A DNA stretch of 64,000 bases from Variovorax sp. J2L1-78 (GTDB lineage Bacteria; Pseudomonadota; Gammaproteobacteria; Burkholderiales; Burkholderiaceae_C), in the NCBI RefSeq assembly GCF_030317205.1, contig NZ_JASZYB010000002.1, positions 114,501-178,500 of the forward strand. The letters are read 5' to 3'. The notes under the pieces are model-generated. The model ran no database searches and was not told the origin of the DNA. It saw nothing but the letters and a program-made list of their open reading frames with translations. The translations under genes and the position numbers were made by a program. Every line of letters begins with the position of its first letter. Positions within the stretch are counted from its first letter, which is position 1. Below are positions 32,593 through 41,166 of this stretch, piece by piece.

Positions 32593-33422
32593 TGAAAGCC
32601 ATCGTCCAATCCTTCCTGCGCCACCCGAGCGGCATGCTCGGCCTGGTGATCCTGCTGGCGGTGATCGTGCTGGCCGTGACCGCGCCCGTCTTCTTCCCGG
32701 GCGACCCCTGGGACACCGTGGCCGCACCGTTCACGCCGCCGCAGACCGACGGCATGCTGCTGGGCAGCGACAGCCTGGGCCGCGACATCGCCTCAGGCAT
32801 CGCGCACGGCACGCGCGTGTCGCTGATGATCGGCGTCATCTCCACCTTCGTCGCACTGGTGATCGGCGTGGTGGTCGGGGCGCTCTCGGGCTACGTGGGC
32901 GGGCGTGTCGGCGAATGGCTGATGCGCTTCACCGAGCTGTTCCAGACCATCCCGGCCTTCATGCTGTGCATCCTGCTGGTGGCGATCCTGGAGCCATCGA
33001 TCCGCACGGTCGTGATCGCCATCGCGCTGGTGAGCTGGCCGCAGGTCGCGCGCCTCACGCGGGGCGAGTTCCTCGCGCTGAAGGAACGCGAGTTCGTGCA
33101 GGCGGCGCGCTGCCAGGGCGAATCGCCGCTGTCGCTGATCGTGCGCTACATCCTGCCGAATGCGCTGTCGCCGATCATCGTGGCGGGCTCGCTGGCCGTC
33201 GCGAGCGCCATCCTGATCGAGAGTGCGCTGAGCTTCATGGGCCTGGGCGACCCCAACCTCATGAGCTGGGGTTTCATGATCGGCTCGGCCCGCACCATGC
33301 TGCGCCAGGCCTGGTGGATGAGCTTCTTCCCCGGCCTCGCCATCCTGCTGACCGTGCTGGCCATCAACCTGGTCGGCGAGGGACTCAACGACGTGCTGAA
33401 TCCGAGGATCTCGCGCCAATGA
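32592..33422 (+). CDS. ABC transporter permease (DppC type)
   Basis: The 276-residue protein has an N-terminal membrane anchor and five further spans. The DppC signature near the start (GSDSLGRDIASGIAHGTRVSLMIG, about 58-80) is present, as is the EAA loop FVQAARCQGESPLSLIVRYILPNALSPI (about 166-195). Its stop overlaps the ATPase start by ATGA. It forms the second half of the membrane channel. Confidence 0.95.
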   Translation: MKAIVQSFLRHPSGMLGLVILLAVIVLAVTAPVFFPGDPWDTVAAPFTPPQTDGMLLGSDSLGRDIASGIAHGTRVSLMIGVISTFVALVIGVVVGALSGYVGGRVGEWLMRFTELFQTIPAFMLCILLVAILEPSIRTVVIAIALVSWPQVARLTRGEFLALKEREFVQAARCQGESPLSLIVRYILPNALSPIIVAGSLAVASAILIESALSFMGLGDPNLMSWGFMIGSARTMLRQAWWMSFFPGLAILLTVLAINLVGEGLNDVLNPRISRQ

Positions 33423-35068
33423 CCGCCTCGAATTCATCCTCTGCGCTGCTGTCGATCCAGGACCTGTCGATCGTCCTGCCGAGCTCGGGCGACCGCGCCT
33501 ACGCGGTGGAGCGCCTGTCGCTGGACATCGCCGAGAACGAGATCGTCTGCCTGGTCGGCGAATCGGGCTCGGGCAAGTCGATGACGGCGCACGCCATCCT
33601 CGGGCTGCTGCCGCCGCGCGTGACCATCGACGCCAGGAGCCGTGTCGTGCTCGAAGGCACGGACCTCACGAAGCTCGACGACGCCGCCATGCGCAAGCTG
33701 CGCGGCGAGCGCATCTCGATGGTGTTCCAGGAGCCAATGAGTGCGCTGAACCCGCTGCAGCGCATCGGCGCGCAGGTGGCCGAGGCGCTGCAACTGCACA
33801 ACACGGCGGGCCTGAGTGCCACGGCCATCGAAGAACGCTGCATCGCGATCGTCGACGCGGTGGGCCTGCCCTCGCCCCGGCAGATCGTGCGCAGCTACCC
33901 CTTCCAGCTCTCCGGCGGTCAGCGCCAGCGCGTGATGATCGCGATGGCCTTGCTGAACAACCCGCGCCTGCTGCTGGCCGACGAGCCGACCACCGCACTC
34001 GACGTGACCACGCAGCGCCAGATCCTCGACCTGATCCAGACGCTGCAGGCCGAACGCAAGATGGGCGTGCTTTTCATCACGCACGACTTCGGCGTGGTGG
34101 CGGACATTGCCGACCGTGTGGTGGTGATGCGCCACGGCCGCGTGGTCGAGCAGGGCACGCGCGACGCGGTGCTGCGCCACCCGCAGCACGAGTACACGCA
34201 GGCACTGATCGCCGCGGTGCCGGGGCGCCATGCGCGCAGCACGGCGCTGTCCGGCAAGACGATCGAGCCGCTGCTGAAGATCGAGCAGCTGAAGAAGACC
34301 TTCGTCTCGAAGTCGGGCCTGTTCTCACCGCCGCGCACGGTGGTGGCAGCCGACGGCATCGACCTGGCCATCCAGGACGGCGAGACGGTGTCGGTGGTGG
34401 GCGAATCGGGCTCGGGCAAGTCGACGCTGGGCCGCATGGTGATGCGCCTGATCGAACCCGACAGCGGAAGCATCACCTTCGCCGGCCAGCCGGTGCTGGG
34501 GCAGGACGCGGCGGCGCTGCGCGCGTACCGCAAGGACGTGCAGATCATCTTCCAGGACCCCTTCGCCTCGCTCAACCCACGGCAGAAGGTGGGCGACGCG
34601 ATCGCGCGCGGACCGATGATCTACGGTGCGTCACGCGCCGACGCGCTGAAGGCCGCCGCCGCGCTGCTGGAGCGCGTGGGACTCGGCGCCTCGGCCGTGA
34701 ACCGCTTCCCGCACGAGTTCTCGGGCGGGCAGCGCCAGCGCATCTCGATCGCGCGCGCGCTGGCGCTCAAGCCGCGGCTGCTGATCGCCGACGAGGCCGT
34801 CTCGGCGCTCGACGTGTCGATCCAGTCGCAGGTGCTCGCACTGCTGGCCGAACTCAAGGCCGAGCTGGGCCTGACCATGATGTTCATCACCCACGACCTG
34901 CGCGTGGCCGCCGAGATCTCGAACTCGGTGGTGGTGATGCAGAAGGGCCGGATCGTCGAGCGCGGTGCACCGGGGCAGCTCTTCGCCAACCCGCAGCACG
35001 CGTACACGCGCACGCTGCTCGGTGCGATGCCGGGGCTGGACTTCTTCGAACACAAGCTGGCGGCATGA
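33419..35068 (+). CDS. Fused double ABC ATPase (DppD-DppF type)
   Basis: The 549-residue protein contains two complete ATP-binding cassettes in one chain, as in GsiA-like importers. The first has Walker A GESGSGKS (about 47), signature LSGGQRQR (about 163) and Walker B LLLADEP. The second has GESGSGKST (about 332), FSGGQRQR (about 440) and LLIADEA. Each carries the oligopeptide-type family extension region after the H-loop (ITHDFG, ITHDLR). It overlaps the second permease and the following serine hydrolase by 4 bp each, so the transporter and the first enzyme are one translational unit. Confidence 0.95.
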   Translation: MTASNSSSALLSIQDLSIVLPSSGDRAYAVERLSLDIAENEIVCLVGESGSGKSMTAHAILGLLPPRVTIDARSRVVLEGTDLTKLDDAAMRKLRGERISMVFQEPMSALNPLQRIGAQVAEALQLHNTAGLSATAIEERCIAIVDAVGLPSPRQIVRSYPFQLSGGQRQRVMIAMALLNNPRLLLADEPTTALDVTTQRQILDLIQTLQAERKMGVLFITHDFGVVADIADRVVVMRHGRVVEQGTRDAVLRHPQHEYTQALIAAVPGRHARSTALSGKTIEPLLKIEQLKKTFVSKSGLFSPPRTVVAADGIDLAIQDGETVSVVGESGSGKSTLGRMVMRLIEPDSGSITFAGQPVLGQDAAALRAYRKDVQIIFQDPFASLNPRQKVGDAIARGPMIYGASRADALKAAAALLERVGLGASAVNRFPHEFSGGQRQRISIARALALKPRLLIADEAVSALDVSIQSQVLALLAELKAELGLTMMFITHDLRVAAEISNSVVVMQKGRIVERGAPGQLFANPQHAYTRTLLGAMPGLDFFEHKLAA

Positions 35069-36282
35069 CGACCACCACATCGCCCTCCGTCGATCTGGGC
35101 TGGCACATGGGCGCGCCCTCGCTGGCGATCGACCCCGATGCGCTGTCGCCCGAACGCATGCGTGCGCGCTTCAGCGGCATGCGCGAGACCAGCCCGACGG
35201 TGAACGTATGGCGCGGCGCCGGGCCGGTCAGTGCCTTGCCGCGCGCGCTGCGCAACGACATCGATGCTCTGACCTTCGTGCCGCTCGGCGCGCAGACGCC
35301 GATGCGCTGTGACGCCTCGCTCGCCGCGAACCACACCGACGGCATCGTCGTGCTGCACCGCGGCCAGGTCGTCTACGAGTCCTTCGACGGTCCGCTCAAG
35401 CCCCACAAACCGCACGTCTGCATGTCGGTGACCAAGTCGTTGGTCGGCACGCTGGCCGCGGCGGAGATGGTGGCCGGCCGCATCGACCCCGACGCGCTGG
35501 TGCCCGTGTACGTGCCCGAACTCACCGACAGCGCCTGGGGCAACGCCACCGTGCGCCAGGTGATGGACATGACCACCGCGCTGCAGTACGACGAGGACTA
35601 CGCCAATCCAGCCGCCGAGGTGTGGGCCTATCTGCGCGTGGCCGCCCAGCTGCCCGGCATGCCCGCGCCCGCCGGCAGCCCGATCGGCATCCGCGCATTC
35701 CTGCAGACCCTCCGCGCCAACGGCACGCACGGCGAACGCTACGCCTACAAGACGGTCAACACCGAAGTGCTCGGCTGGATCCTCTGCAACGTGACCGGCC
35801 TGCCCCTCGAGCAACTCATCGAGGAACGCCTGTGGACGCCGATGGGCGCCGTGCAGGACGCGTACTTCGTGGTCGACCCGCGTGGCCAGGCCGGTGCCGG
35901 CGGCGCCTTCAGCGGTGCGCTGCGCGACATGGCGCGGTTCGGGGAGACGATGCGCTGCCGGGGCTTCTTCAACGGCCGGCAGATCGTTCCGGAAGCCGCC
36001 GTGGCCGACGTGGAGCGCGGCGCCGACCCCGCGCACTTCGCGCAGGCCGGCTACACGCTGCTGCCCGGCTGGAGCTACCGCAACCAGTGGTGGATGACGC
36101 ACAACGCGCACGGGGCGTACTGCGCGCGCGGCATCCACGGCCAGAATATCTATGTCGATCCGAAGGCCGAGATGGTGATCGCGCGCTTCGCATCGCACCC
36201 GAAAGCGGCGAGCGCGAACACCGACCCGACCACGCTGCCGGCGTACCACGCGCTGGCTCAACATCTGATATCCGCTTCATGA
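35065..36282 (+). CDS. NylB-like serine hydrolase (class C beta-lactamase fold)
   Basis: The 405-residue protein has the penicillin-recognising fold. The nucleophile motif SxxK is SVTK (Ser121, Lys124), and YAYKTVN near 235 supplies the second motif region. The stretch MDMTTALQYDEDYANP is very like the area around the substrate-contacting tyrosine of 6-aminohexanoate-dimer hydrolase NylB. No signal peptide is visible, so it is cytosolic, unlike true beta-lactamases. Its start overlaps the importer ATPase gene by ATGA, strongly suggesting that it cleaves what the importer brings in. Linear amides or carboxyl esters are the likely substrates; which one is unknown. Confidence 0.88.
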   Translation: MTTTTSPSVDLGWHMGAPSLAIDPDALSPERMRARFSGMRETSPTVNVWRGAGPVSALPRALRNDIDALTFVPLGAQTPMRCDASLAANHTDGIVVLHRGQVVYESFDGPLKPHKPHVCMSVTKSLVGTLAAAEMVAGRIDPDALVPVYVPELTDSAWGNATVRQVMDMTTALQYDEDYANPAAEVWAYLRVAAQLPGMPAPAGSPIGIRAFLQTLRANGTHGERYAYKTVNTEVLGWILCNVTGLPLEQLIEERLWTPMGAVQDAYFVVDPRGQAGAGGAFSGALRDMARFGETMRCRGFFNGRQIVPEAAVADVERGADPAHFAQAGYTLLPGWSYRNQWWMTHNAHGAYCARGIHGQNIYVDPKAEMVIARFASHPKAASANTDPTTLPAYHALAQHLISAS

Positions 36283-37214
36283 CTGCTCCTACCGTCGTCG
36301 CCCTCCTGAGCCAAACGGCCAAGCTCGATTTCCTGCGCCCCATGCTGGAGGCCGCCAACCCCTCGCTCGATGTCGTCATCTGGCCCGATCCGCGCTGCTT
36401 CGAGGCCGAAGTCGCAGTGTGCTGGAACTCCCCGCCCGGGGTCTACGCGAAGATGCCCCGGCTGCGCCTGGTGCACAGCATCGCCGCCGGCGTCGACAAC
36501 GTGGTCGCCGGGCAGGACGTGAGCGCCTTGCCTGTCTGCCGTGTGGTCGACCCCATGCTGGCCGAAGGCATGCTGCAGTTCGTGCTGTGGGGCGTGCTGC
36601 ATTTCCACCGCAAGCTCGACCAGGCGATGGCCAGCCAGCGCATTCAGGAGTGGAAACGCCCGCGACAGACGCCCGCGTCGTCGTGCCGCGTCGGGCTGAT
36701 GGGCATGGGCGAACTCGGCGGCCACATCGCCAAGCGCTTGCCCTCCCTCGGCTACCCCGTGAGCGGCTGGGCACGCACGCCGCGCGAGATCCCGGGCATG
36801 ACGATGTTCAGCGGCGAAGAAAGCTACGACGCCTTCCTTGCGCAGACCGACGTGCTGGTGTGCCTGCTGCCGCTGACGGCGCAGACGCGCGGCATCCTCG
36901 GCGAACGCACCTTCTCGGCCCTGCCCCAGGGCGCGGCGCTGATCCACTGCGGCCGCGGCGAGCACCTGGTCGAGGACGACCTGGTCGCGGCGCTGGGCAG
37001 CGGCCAGCTGCGTGGCGCCATCGTCGACGTGTTCGAGCAGGAGCCGCTCCCCGCCGACCACCCGTTGTGGACCACGCCGGGCCTGGTCGTCACGCCCCAC
37101 ATGGCGACCATGGCCACCTACGACGTGGTGGTGCAGCAGGTGGTGCGCAACATCGGCCAGATGCACGAAGGCGCCCCCTACTTCAACCAGGTCGACATGG
37201 CGCGCGGGTATTGA
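36279..37214 (+). CDS. GhrA-like D-2-hydroxyacid dehydrogenase
   Basis: The 311-residue protein belongs to the NAD(P)-dependent D-isomer 2-hydroxyacid dehydrogenases, closest in form to glyoxylate/hydroxypyruvate reductase A. The Rossmann motif is GLMGMGELGG (about 137-146). Catalytic Arg is in HCGRGE (about 228), Glu in FEQEPLP (about 257) and His in TPHMATM (about 275). It overlaps the serine hydrolase by ATGA. It would interconvert a 2-keto acid and a 2-hydroxy acid made from the hydrolysis product; that placement is inference. Confidence 0.92.
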   Translation: MTAPTVVALLSQTAKLDFLRPMLEAANPSLDVVIWPDPRCFEAEVAVCWNSPPGVYAKMPRLRLVHSIAAGVDNVVAGQDVSALPVCRVVDPMLAEGMLQFVLWGVLHFHRKLDQAMASQRIQEWKRPRQTPASSCRVGLMGMGELGGHIAKRLPSLGYPVSGWARTPREIPGMTMFSGEESYDAFLAQTDVLVCLLPLTAQTRGILGERTFSALPQGAALIHCGRGEHLVEDDLVAALGSGQLRGAIVDVFEQEPLPADHPLWTTPGLVVTPHMATMATYDVVVQQVVRNIGQMHEGAPYFNQVDMARGY

Positions 37215-37219
37215 TGGAA

Positions 37220-37305
37220 CACCCCCGAAGCGCCTTCGGCGCCTCCCCCTCGAGGGGGCGGCACCAGCGGCCTGGCGAAGCCAGTTCCGCGGTGTCCCTG
37301 GCATT
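37220..37305. repeat. Dispersed intergenic repeat, copy 2
   Basis: This is the second copy of the repeat seen at 17121-17216. It starts five bases after the dehydrogenase stop. It carries a cleaner hairpin (GAAGCGCC TTC GGCGCCTCC, then CCCCTCGAGGGGG) and the shared blocks CCAGCGGCCTGGCG, AGCCAGTTCCGCGG and CCCTGGCATT. The same orientation relative to neighbouring genes in both places suggests read-through control or simply tolerated insertion. It separates the first six genes of the cluster from the last two. Confidence 0.7.
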
Positions 37306-37356
37306 GGCTGAAGTCGTTTCGACCTGTCCGAATCTTCACCCGTCACACCCATCGAC

Positions 37357-38343
37357 ATGAGCCAGCTCGACCCCGCCTTCGCCGCATCGACCCAGGGCGC
37401 CAAGCCCGCGCCGCTCGACCCGCAGATTCGGACCTTCGTTCAGCGCATGAGCGCCGACGCATCGAAGTTTCCGCGGCGCGACACGGTGTCGATCGCCGAA
37501 GGCCGCGCCATCGCCGAACAGGTGCGCGCGCCCTGGGCGGCCGGCGGCCCGGTGATGGCGCGCACCACCGAGCAGCGGGTGCCGACGCGCCACGGCGAAG
37601 TGCTGATCCGCACCTACGAGCCGAAGGAACGCCGCATGCCCGGCGCCTTCTTCTATATCCACGGCGGCGGCTTCGTGCTGTTCAGCATCGACACGCATGA
37701 CCGGCTGATGCGCGAGTACGCCGAGCGCGCCGGCATCATGGTGATCGGCATCAACTACACGCGCGCGCCGGAAGCGCAATTCCCGCAGCCGATCGAGGAA
37801 TGCATCGACACGGTGAACTGGCTCGTCGCGCACGCGGCCGACATCGGCTTCGACCCGAAGCAGTTCTTCATCGGCGGCGACTCGGCCGGCGGCAACCTGT
37901 CGCTGTGCACCGCGATGCACTTTCGCGATGTCGGCCACAGCCCGATCCGCGGCATGGTGCTCAACTACGCGGGCTGCAGCACCGACCTGTACCAGGACTC
38001 GGTGGTGCGCTACGGCGCGGGCGACTACGGCCTGTCGCTGCACATGATGGTGTGGTTCTACCGGAACTACCTGGGTCGCAAGGCCGACTACACCGACCCG
38101 CGCATGAACCTGCTGGACGCCGACCTGCACGACATTCCGCCGGCCTTCCTGGTCATCGCCGAATGCGATCCGCTGTACGACGGTCAGATCGAGATGATCG
38201 ACACGATGCAGGCCGCCGGCGTCGATGTCGACGCGAAGGTCTACCAGGGCACGGTGCACAGCTTCCTCGAAGCCGTCTCGATCGCCGATGTGGCGAGCGC
38301 GGCCTTCGACGACACGGTGCGCTGGCTGCAGAAGCACGCCTGA
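37357..38343 (+). CDS. HSL-type alpha/beta hydrolase
   Basis: The 328-residue protein is a hormone-sensitive-lipase-type esterase. The oxyanion motif HGGGFV (about 102-107), the nucleophile elbow GDSAGGN (about 175), catalytic Asp in ECDPLYD (about 270) and His in VHSFLE (about 302) are all in place. Such enzymes cleave short-chain esters in the cytosol. It follows the intergenic repeat and precedes the aldolase gene on the same strand, so it probably belongs to the same catabolic cluster although the repeat may separate transcripts. Confidence 0.92.
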   Translation: MSQLDPAFAASTQGAKPAPLDPQIRTFVQRMSADASKFPRRDTVSIAEGRAIAEQVRAPWAAGGPVMARTTEQRVPTRHGEVLIRTYEPKERRMPGAFFYIHGGGFVLFSIDTHDRLMREYAERAGIMVIGINYTRAPEAQFPQPIEECIDTVNWLVAHAADIGFDPKQFFIGGDSAGGNLSLCTAMHFRDVGHSPIRGMVLNYAGCSTDLYQDSVVRYGAGDYGLSLHMMVWFYRNYLGRKADYTDPRMNLLDADLHDIPPAFLVIAECDPLYDGQIEMIDTMQAAGVDVDAKVYQGTVHSFLEAVSIADVASAAFDDTVRWLQKHA

Positions 38344-38392
38344 ACCCGCCGCCGTGCATACCCCCCCAGAAAAGCACACGGAGCAACCTGAC

Positions 38393-39115
38393 ATGACCCA
38401 CTTCACCGACGCCGAAATCCAAACCCGCCGCGACCTCGCGTCGCTGTACCGACTGGTCGCCCATTTCAAGATGACCGACCTGATCGACACGCACATCAGC
38501 GCGCGCATCCCGGGCACGCCCGACCACTTCCTCATCAACCGCTACGGCGTGCTGTTCCACGAGATGCGGCCGGAAGACCTGGTGAAGATCGACCCGACGG
38601 GCGCGGCGGTGGAGGCCAAGGACACGACCGAACGCGTCAACGCCGCCGGCTTCACCATCCACTCGGCCGTGCACATGGCGCGCCACGACCTGGCCTGCGT
38701 GATCCACACGCACACGGCCGACGGCATCGGCGTCTCGTGCCAGGAAGAAGGGCTGCTGCCGATCTCGCAGCACGCCTTGAAGTTCTACGGCCACCTCGCC
38801 TACCACGACTACGAGGGCATCGCGCTCGACCTGGACGAGCGCGACCGCCTGGTAGCCAGCCTGGGCCCGCACCGCGCGATGATCCTGCGCAACCACGGCC
38901 TGCTGGCCGCGGGCCGCACGATCGCCGAGGCCTTCCTGAACATCTATTTCCTGGAACGCGCCTGTCAGGCGCAGACGAAGGCGTTGAGTGGCGGGCAGAA
39001 GATCATCTACCCGCCCGTGGCCGTGCGCGAACGCACCGCCGACCAGTTCAACCGCGAGGATGGGCTGGAACATGCGCAGATGGCGTGGGAGTCGGCGCTG
39101 CGGCTGATCGCCTGA
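38393..39115 (+). CDS. Class II aldolase/adducin domain protein
   Basis: The 240-residue protein has the fuculose-aldolase fold. The zinc ligands are seen in VIHTHTADG (His at about 103 and 105) and RNHGLLAAGRT (His at about 166), and DTHISARIPG near 32 is the typical substrate-phosphate loop region. Bacterial members cleave or decarboxylate sugar-derived hydroxy acids; others have lost lyase activity. As the last gene of the cluster, before a terminator hairpin, it may cleave the hydroxy acid handled by the GhrA-like enzyme. This is inference. Confidence 0.9.
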   Translation: MTHFTDAEIQTRRDLASLYRLVAHFKMTDLIDTHISARIPGTPDHFLINRYGVLFHEMRPEDLVKIDPTGAAVEAKDTTERVNAAGFTIHSAVHMARHDLACVIHTHTADGIGVSCQEEGLLPISQHALKFYGHLAYHDYEGIALDLDERDRLVASLGPHRAMILRNHGLLAAGRTIAEAFLNIYFLERACQAQTKALSGGQKIIYPPVAVRERTADQFNREDGLEHAQMAWESALRLIA

Positions 39116-39151
39116 GCCCGGCCCGGCGCTGGGACAGACCCGGAAACGAAA

Positions 39152-39175
39152 AAGGCCACCGGGTGCGGTGGCCTT
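39152..39175 (-). terminator. Intrinsic terminator of the tRNA-Gly gene
   Basis: AAGGCCACC (39152-39160) and GGTGGCCTT (39167-39175) form a perfect 9-bp stem with a 6-base loop. On the minus strand the stem is followed by five T residues, giving a standard terminator 14 bases after the tRNA. On the plus strand it lies 36 bases after the aldolase stop and may act there too, although the T-run is short. Confidence 0.88.
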
Positions 39176-39188
39176 CTCGATTCGAATG

Positions 39189-39264
39189 TGGAGCGGGATA
39201 AGAGACTCGAACTCTCGACCTATACCTTGGCAAGGTATCGCTCTACCAACTGAGCTAATCCCGC
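39189..39264 (-). tRNA. tRNA-Gly (anticodon GCC)
   Basis: The 76-base cloverleaf includes an encoded CCA. The acceptor stem pairs GCGGGAT with ATCCCGC. The D arm contains AGCTCAGTTGGTAGAGC. The anticodon stem ATACC/GGTAT closes the loop TTGCCAA, with anticodon GCC for glycine. The T arm has GAGAG TTCGAGT CTCTT. The discriminator base is T, as in bacterial glycine tRNAs. A strong terminator follows. No integrase gene or duplicated 3' end is present nearby, so there is no sign of an inserted island. Confidence 0.97.
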
Positions 39265-39310
39265 ATTCAAGCCCACGATTATAGCCCAAAGAATCGTGGC
39301 TTTTCCAGCG

Positions 39311-40204
39311 TCAGCGCTGACGCGGGTCCAGCGCGTCCCGCAGGCCGTCGCCCAGCAGGTTGAAGGACAGCACCAGCAGGAAGATCGACAGCCCCGGCCA
39401 GATCGCCATCCAGGGCGCGTTGTCGATGAAGTTCTTGGCGGTGTTCAGCATGCTGCCCCAGCTCGGCGCCGGCGGCTGCTGGCCCAGGCCGAGGAAGGAC
39501 AGGCTGGCCTCTGCGATGACCGCCGAAGCGATGGCCAGCGTCGACTGCACCATCACCGGCGCCGTGACGTTGGGCAGCACGTGGCGCAGCGCGATGCGCA
39601 GCGGCGAATTGCCGACGGCGCGCGCGGCCTCGATGTAATCCTCGACCTTCACGTTGAGCACCTGCGCCCGCGTGAGCCGCACGAAGATCGGCGTGGCTGA
39701 GACGCCGATGGCGATCATCGCGTTGGTCAGGCTCGGGCCGAGGAAGGCCGCCAATGCGATGGCGAGGATCAGGAAGGGGCAGGCCAGGAAGGCGTCGGTG
39801 ACGCGCGAGATCAGGCTGTCGACGAAGCCGCCGAGGAAGCCCGCCGCCAGGCCGATGGGCACGCCCAGCATCAGCGAGATCGACACCGACACCACGCCCG
39901 CGAGCAGCGAGGCGCGCGTGCCCCAGATGACGCGCGACAACACATCGCGCCCGATCTCGTCGGTGCCGAACCAGTGCTCGGCGCTGGGCGCCTTGCGGAT
40001 CGCGCTCCAGCTGGTGGCGATTGGGTCCTGCGGCGCGATCCACGGCGCGAAGACGGCTAGCGCAATGAAGATCAGCACCACGGCCAGGCCGAGCAGCGCG
40101 CCGCGGCGGCGGCGCAGACGGCGCCAGGCGCGACGCCACGGGCCCGCAGGCTGCACCGGTGCGCGCGACGCGGTCGAAGGAGAAGAAGGAAGAACGGCCG
40201 ACAT
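39311..40204 (-). CDS. ABC transporter permease (DppC type) of the second importer
   Basis: The 297-residue protein has a cytosolic Arg-rich N terminus (RRAWRRLRRRRGALLG), then six membrane spans. The DppC motif FGTDEIGRDVLSRVIWGTRASLLAG lies near 78-102, and the EAA loop DYIEAARAVGNSPLRIALRHVLPNV near 190-215. It lies two bases after the DppB-type gene and is the last gene of the minus-strand operon. ATG 40204 begins MSAVLPSS; longer readings run through the neighbouring permease in another frame and are not credible. Confidence 0.95.
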   Translation of the reverse strand: MSAVLPSSPSTASRAPVQPAGPWRRAWRRLRRRRGALLGLAVVLIFIALAVFAPWIAPQDPIATSWSAIRKAPSAEHWFGTDEIGRDVLSRVIWGTRASLLAGVVSVSISLMLGVPIGLAAGFLGGFVDSLISRVTDAFLACPFLILAIALAAFLGPSLTNAMIAIGVSATPIFVRLTRAQVLNVKVEDYIEAARAVGNSPLRIALRHVLPNVTAPVMVQSTLAIASAVIAEASLSFLGLGQQPPAPSWGSMLNTAKNFIDNAPWMAIWPGLSIFLLVLSFNLLGDGLRDALDPRQR

Positions 40205-40206
40205 GT

Positions 40207-41148
40207 TCAGCGCCTCAGCCGCGGGTTGACGAGAAAGTAGGCCATGTCCGCCAGAAGATTTAGCAGGATGTATGCGCTGGCCGTGACCAGCACCACGCCC
40301 TGCACCACCGAGTAGTCGCGGTTGAACACCGAGTCGACGATCAGCTTGCCGAAGCCCGGGATGGTGAACACCTGCTCGGTGAGCACCGCGCCCGACAGCA
40401 GCGTGCCGAGCTCCAGCGCACCGAGCGTGATGATGGGCGTGAGCGCATTGCGCAGTGCGTGCTTGAGCACCACCGTGCGCTCGCTCAGCCCCTTGGCGCG
40501 CGCGGTGCGCACGTAGTCGGCCGACAGCACCTGCAGCATCGCGCTGCGCGTGTGGCGCATCAGCACCGCGGCGATGGCATTGCCCAGCACGAAGGCCGGC
40601 ATGATCATCGCGGCCAGGTTGGCGCCCAGATCTTCGAAGGGACTCACGTAGCCCGAGGCCGGCAGCCACCCGAGCTGCACCGAGAACAGCAGGATCATCA
40701 GGATGCCGAGCCAGAAGTTGGGCGTCGACAGCCCCCACAATGCGAACACGTTGGCCGCGTAGTCCCACGGCGTGCCGCGCCCGACCGCCGAGACGATGCC
40801 TGCAGGGATGCCGATGACCAGCGCGATGGCGAAGGCCAGCAGCGCGAGTTCGAGCGTGACCGGCAGCTTCTGCCACACCAGCTCGGTCACCGGCTGCTGT
40901 GAGCGTATCGACTCGCCCAGGTCGCCGCGCAGCACCCCACCGACCCAGTACGCATAGCGCACCGGCAGCGGCTCGTCGAGGTGCAGCTTGGTGCGCAGGT
41001 AGGCGATGACGGCCGGGTCCTGGTCCTCGCCCGCGAGGATCTTCGCCGGATCGCCGGGCAGCAACTGCTGCAGCCCGAAGATCAGCATCGACACGAAGAT
41101 CAGCGTCGGCACCAGGGTGGCGATGCGCTTGACGAGGTACTCGAACAT
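40207..41148 (-). CDS. ABC transporter permease (DppB type) of the second importer
   Basis: The 313-residue protein has six membrane spans, beginning MFEYLVKRIATLVPTL as usual for DppB proteins. LPGDPAKILAGEDQDP and the EAA loop DYVRTARAKGLSERTVVLKHALRNALTP (about 205-233) are visible. It lies 18 bp after the binding-protein gene. With the DppC-type subunit it forms the channel for the second peptide-type importer, which is not interchangeable by position with the importer at 29989-35068. Confidence 0.95.
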   Translation of the reverse strand: MFEYLVKRIATLVPTLIFVSMLIFGLQQLLPGDPAKILAGEDQDPAVIAYLRTKLHLDEPLPVRYAYWVGGVLRGDLGESIRSQQPVTELVWQKLPVTLELALLAFAIALVIGIPAGIVSAVGRGTPWDYAANVFALWGLSTPNFWLGILMILLFSVQLGWLPASGYVSPFEDLGANLAAMIMPAFVLGNAIAAVLMRHTRSAMLQVLSADYVRTARAKGLSERTVVLKHALRNALTPIITLGALELGTLLSGAVLTEQVFTIPGFGKLIVDSVFNRDYSVVQGVVLVTASAYILLNLLADMAYFLVNPRLRR

Positions 41149-41166
41149 CGGTGGCCGGTCAGTGGA

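Noticed and set aside
39189-39310. Possible integration site of a genomic island at tRNA-Gly
   Set aside because: No integrase, no duplicate of the tRNA 3' end and no change in gene style were seen on either side.
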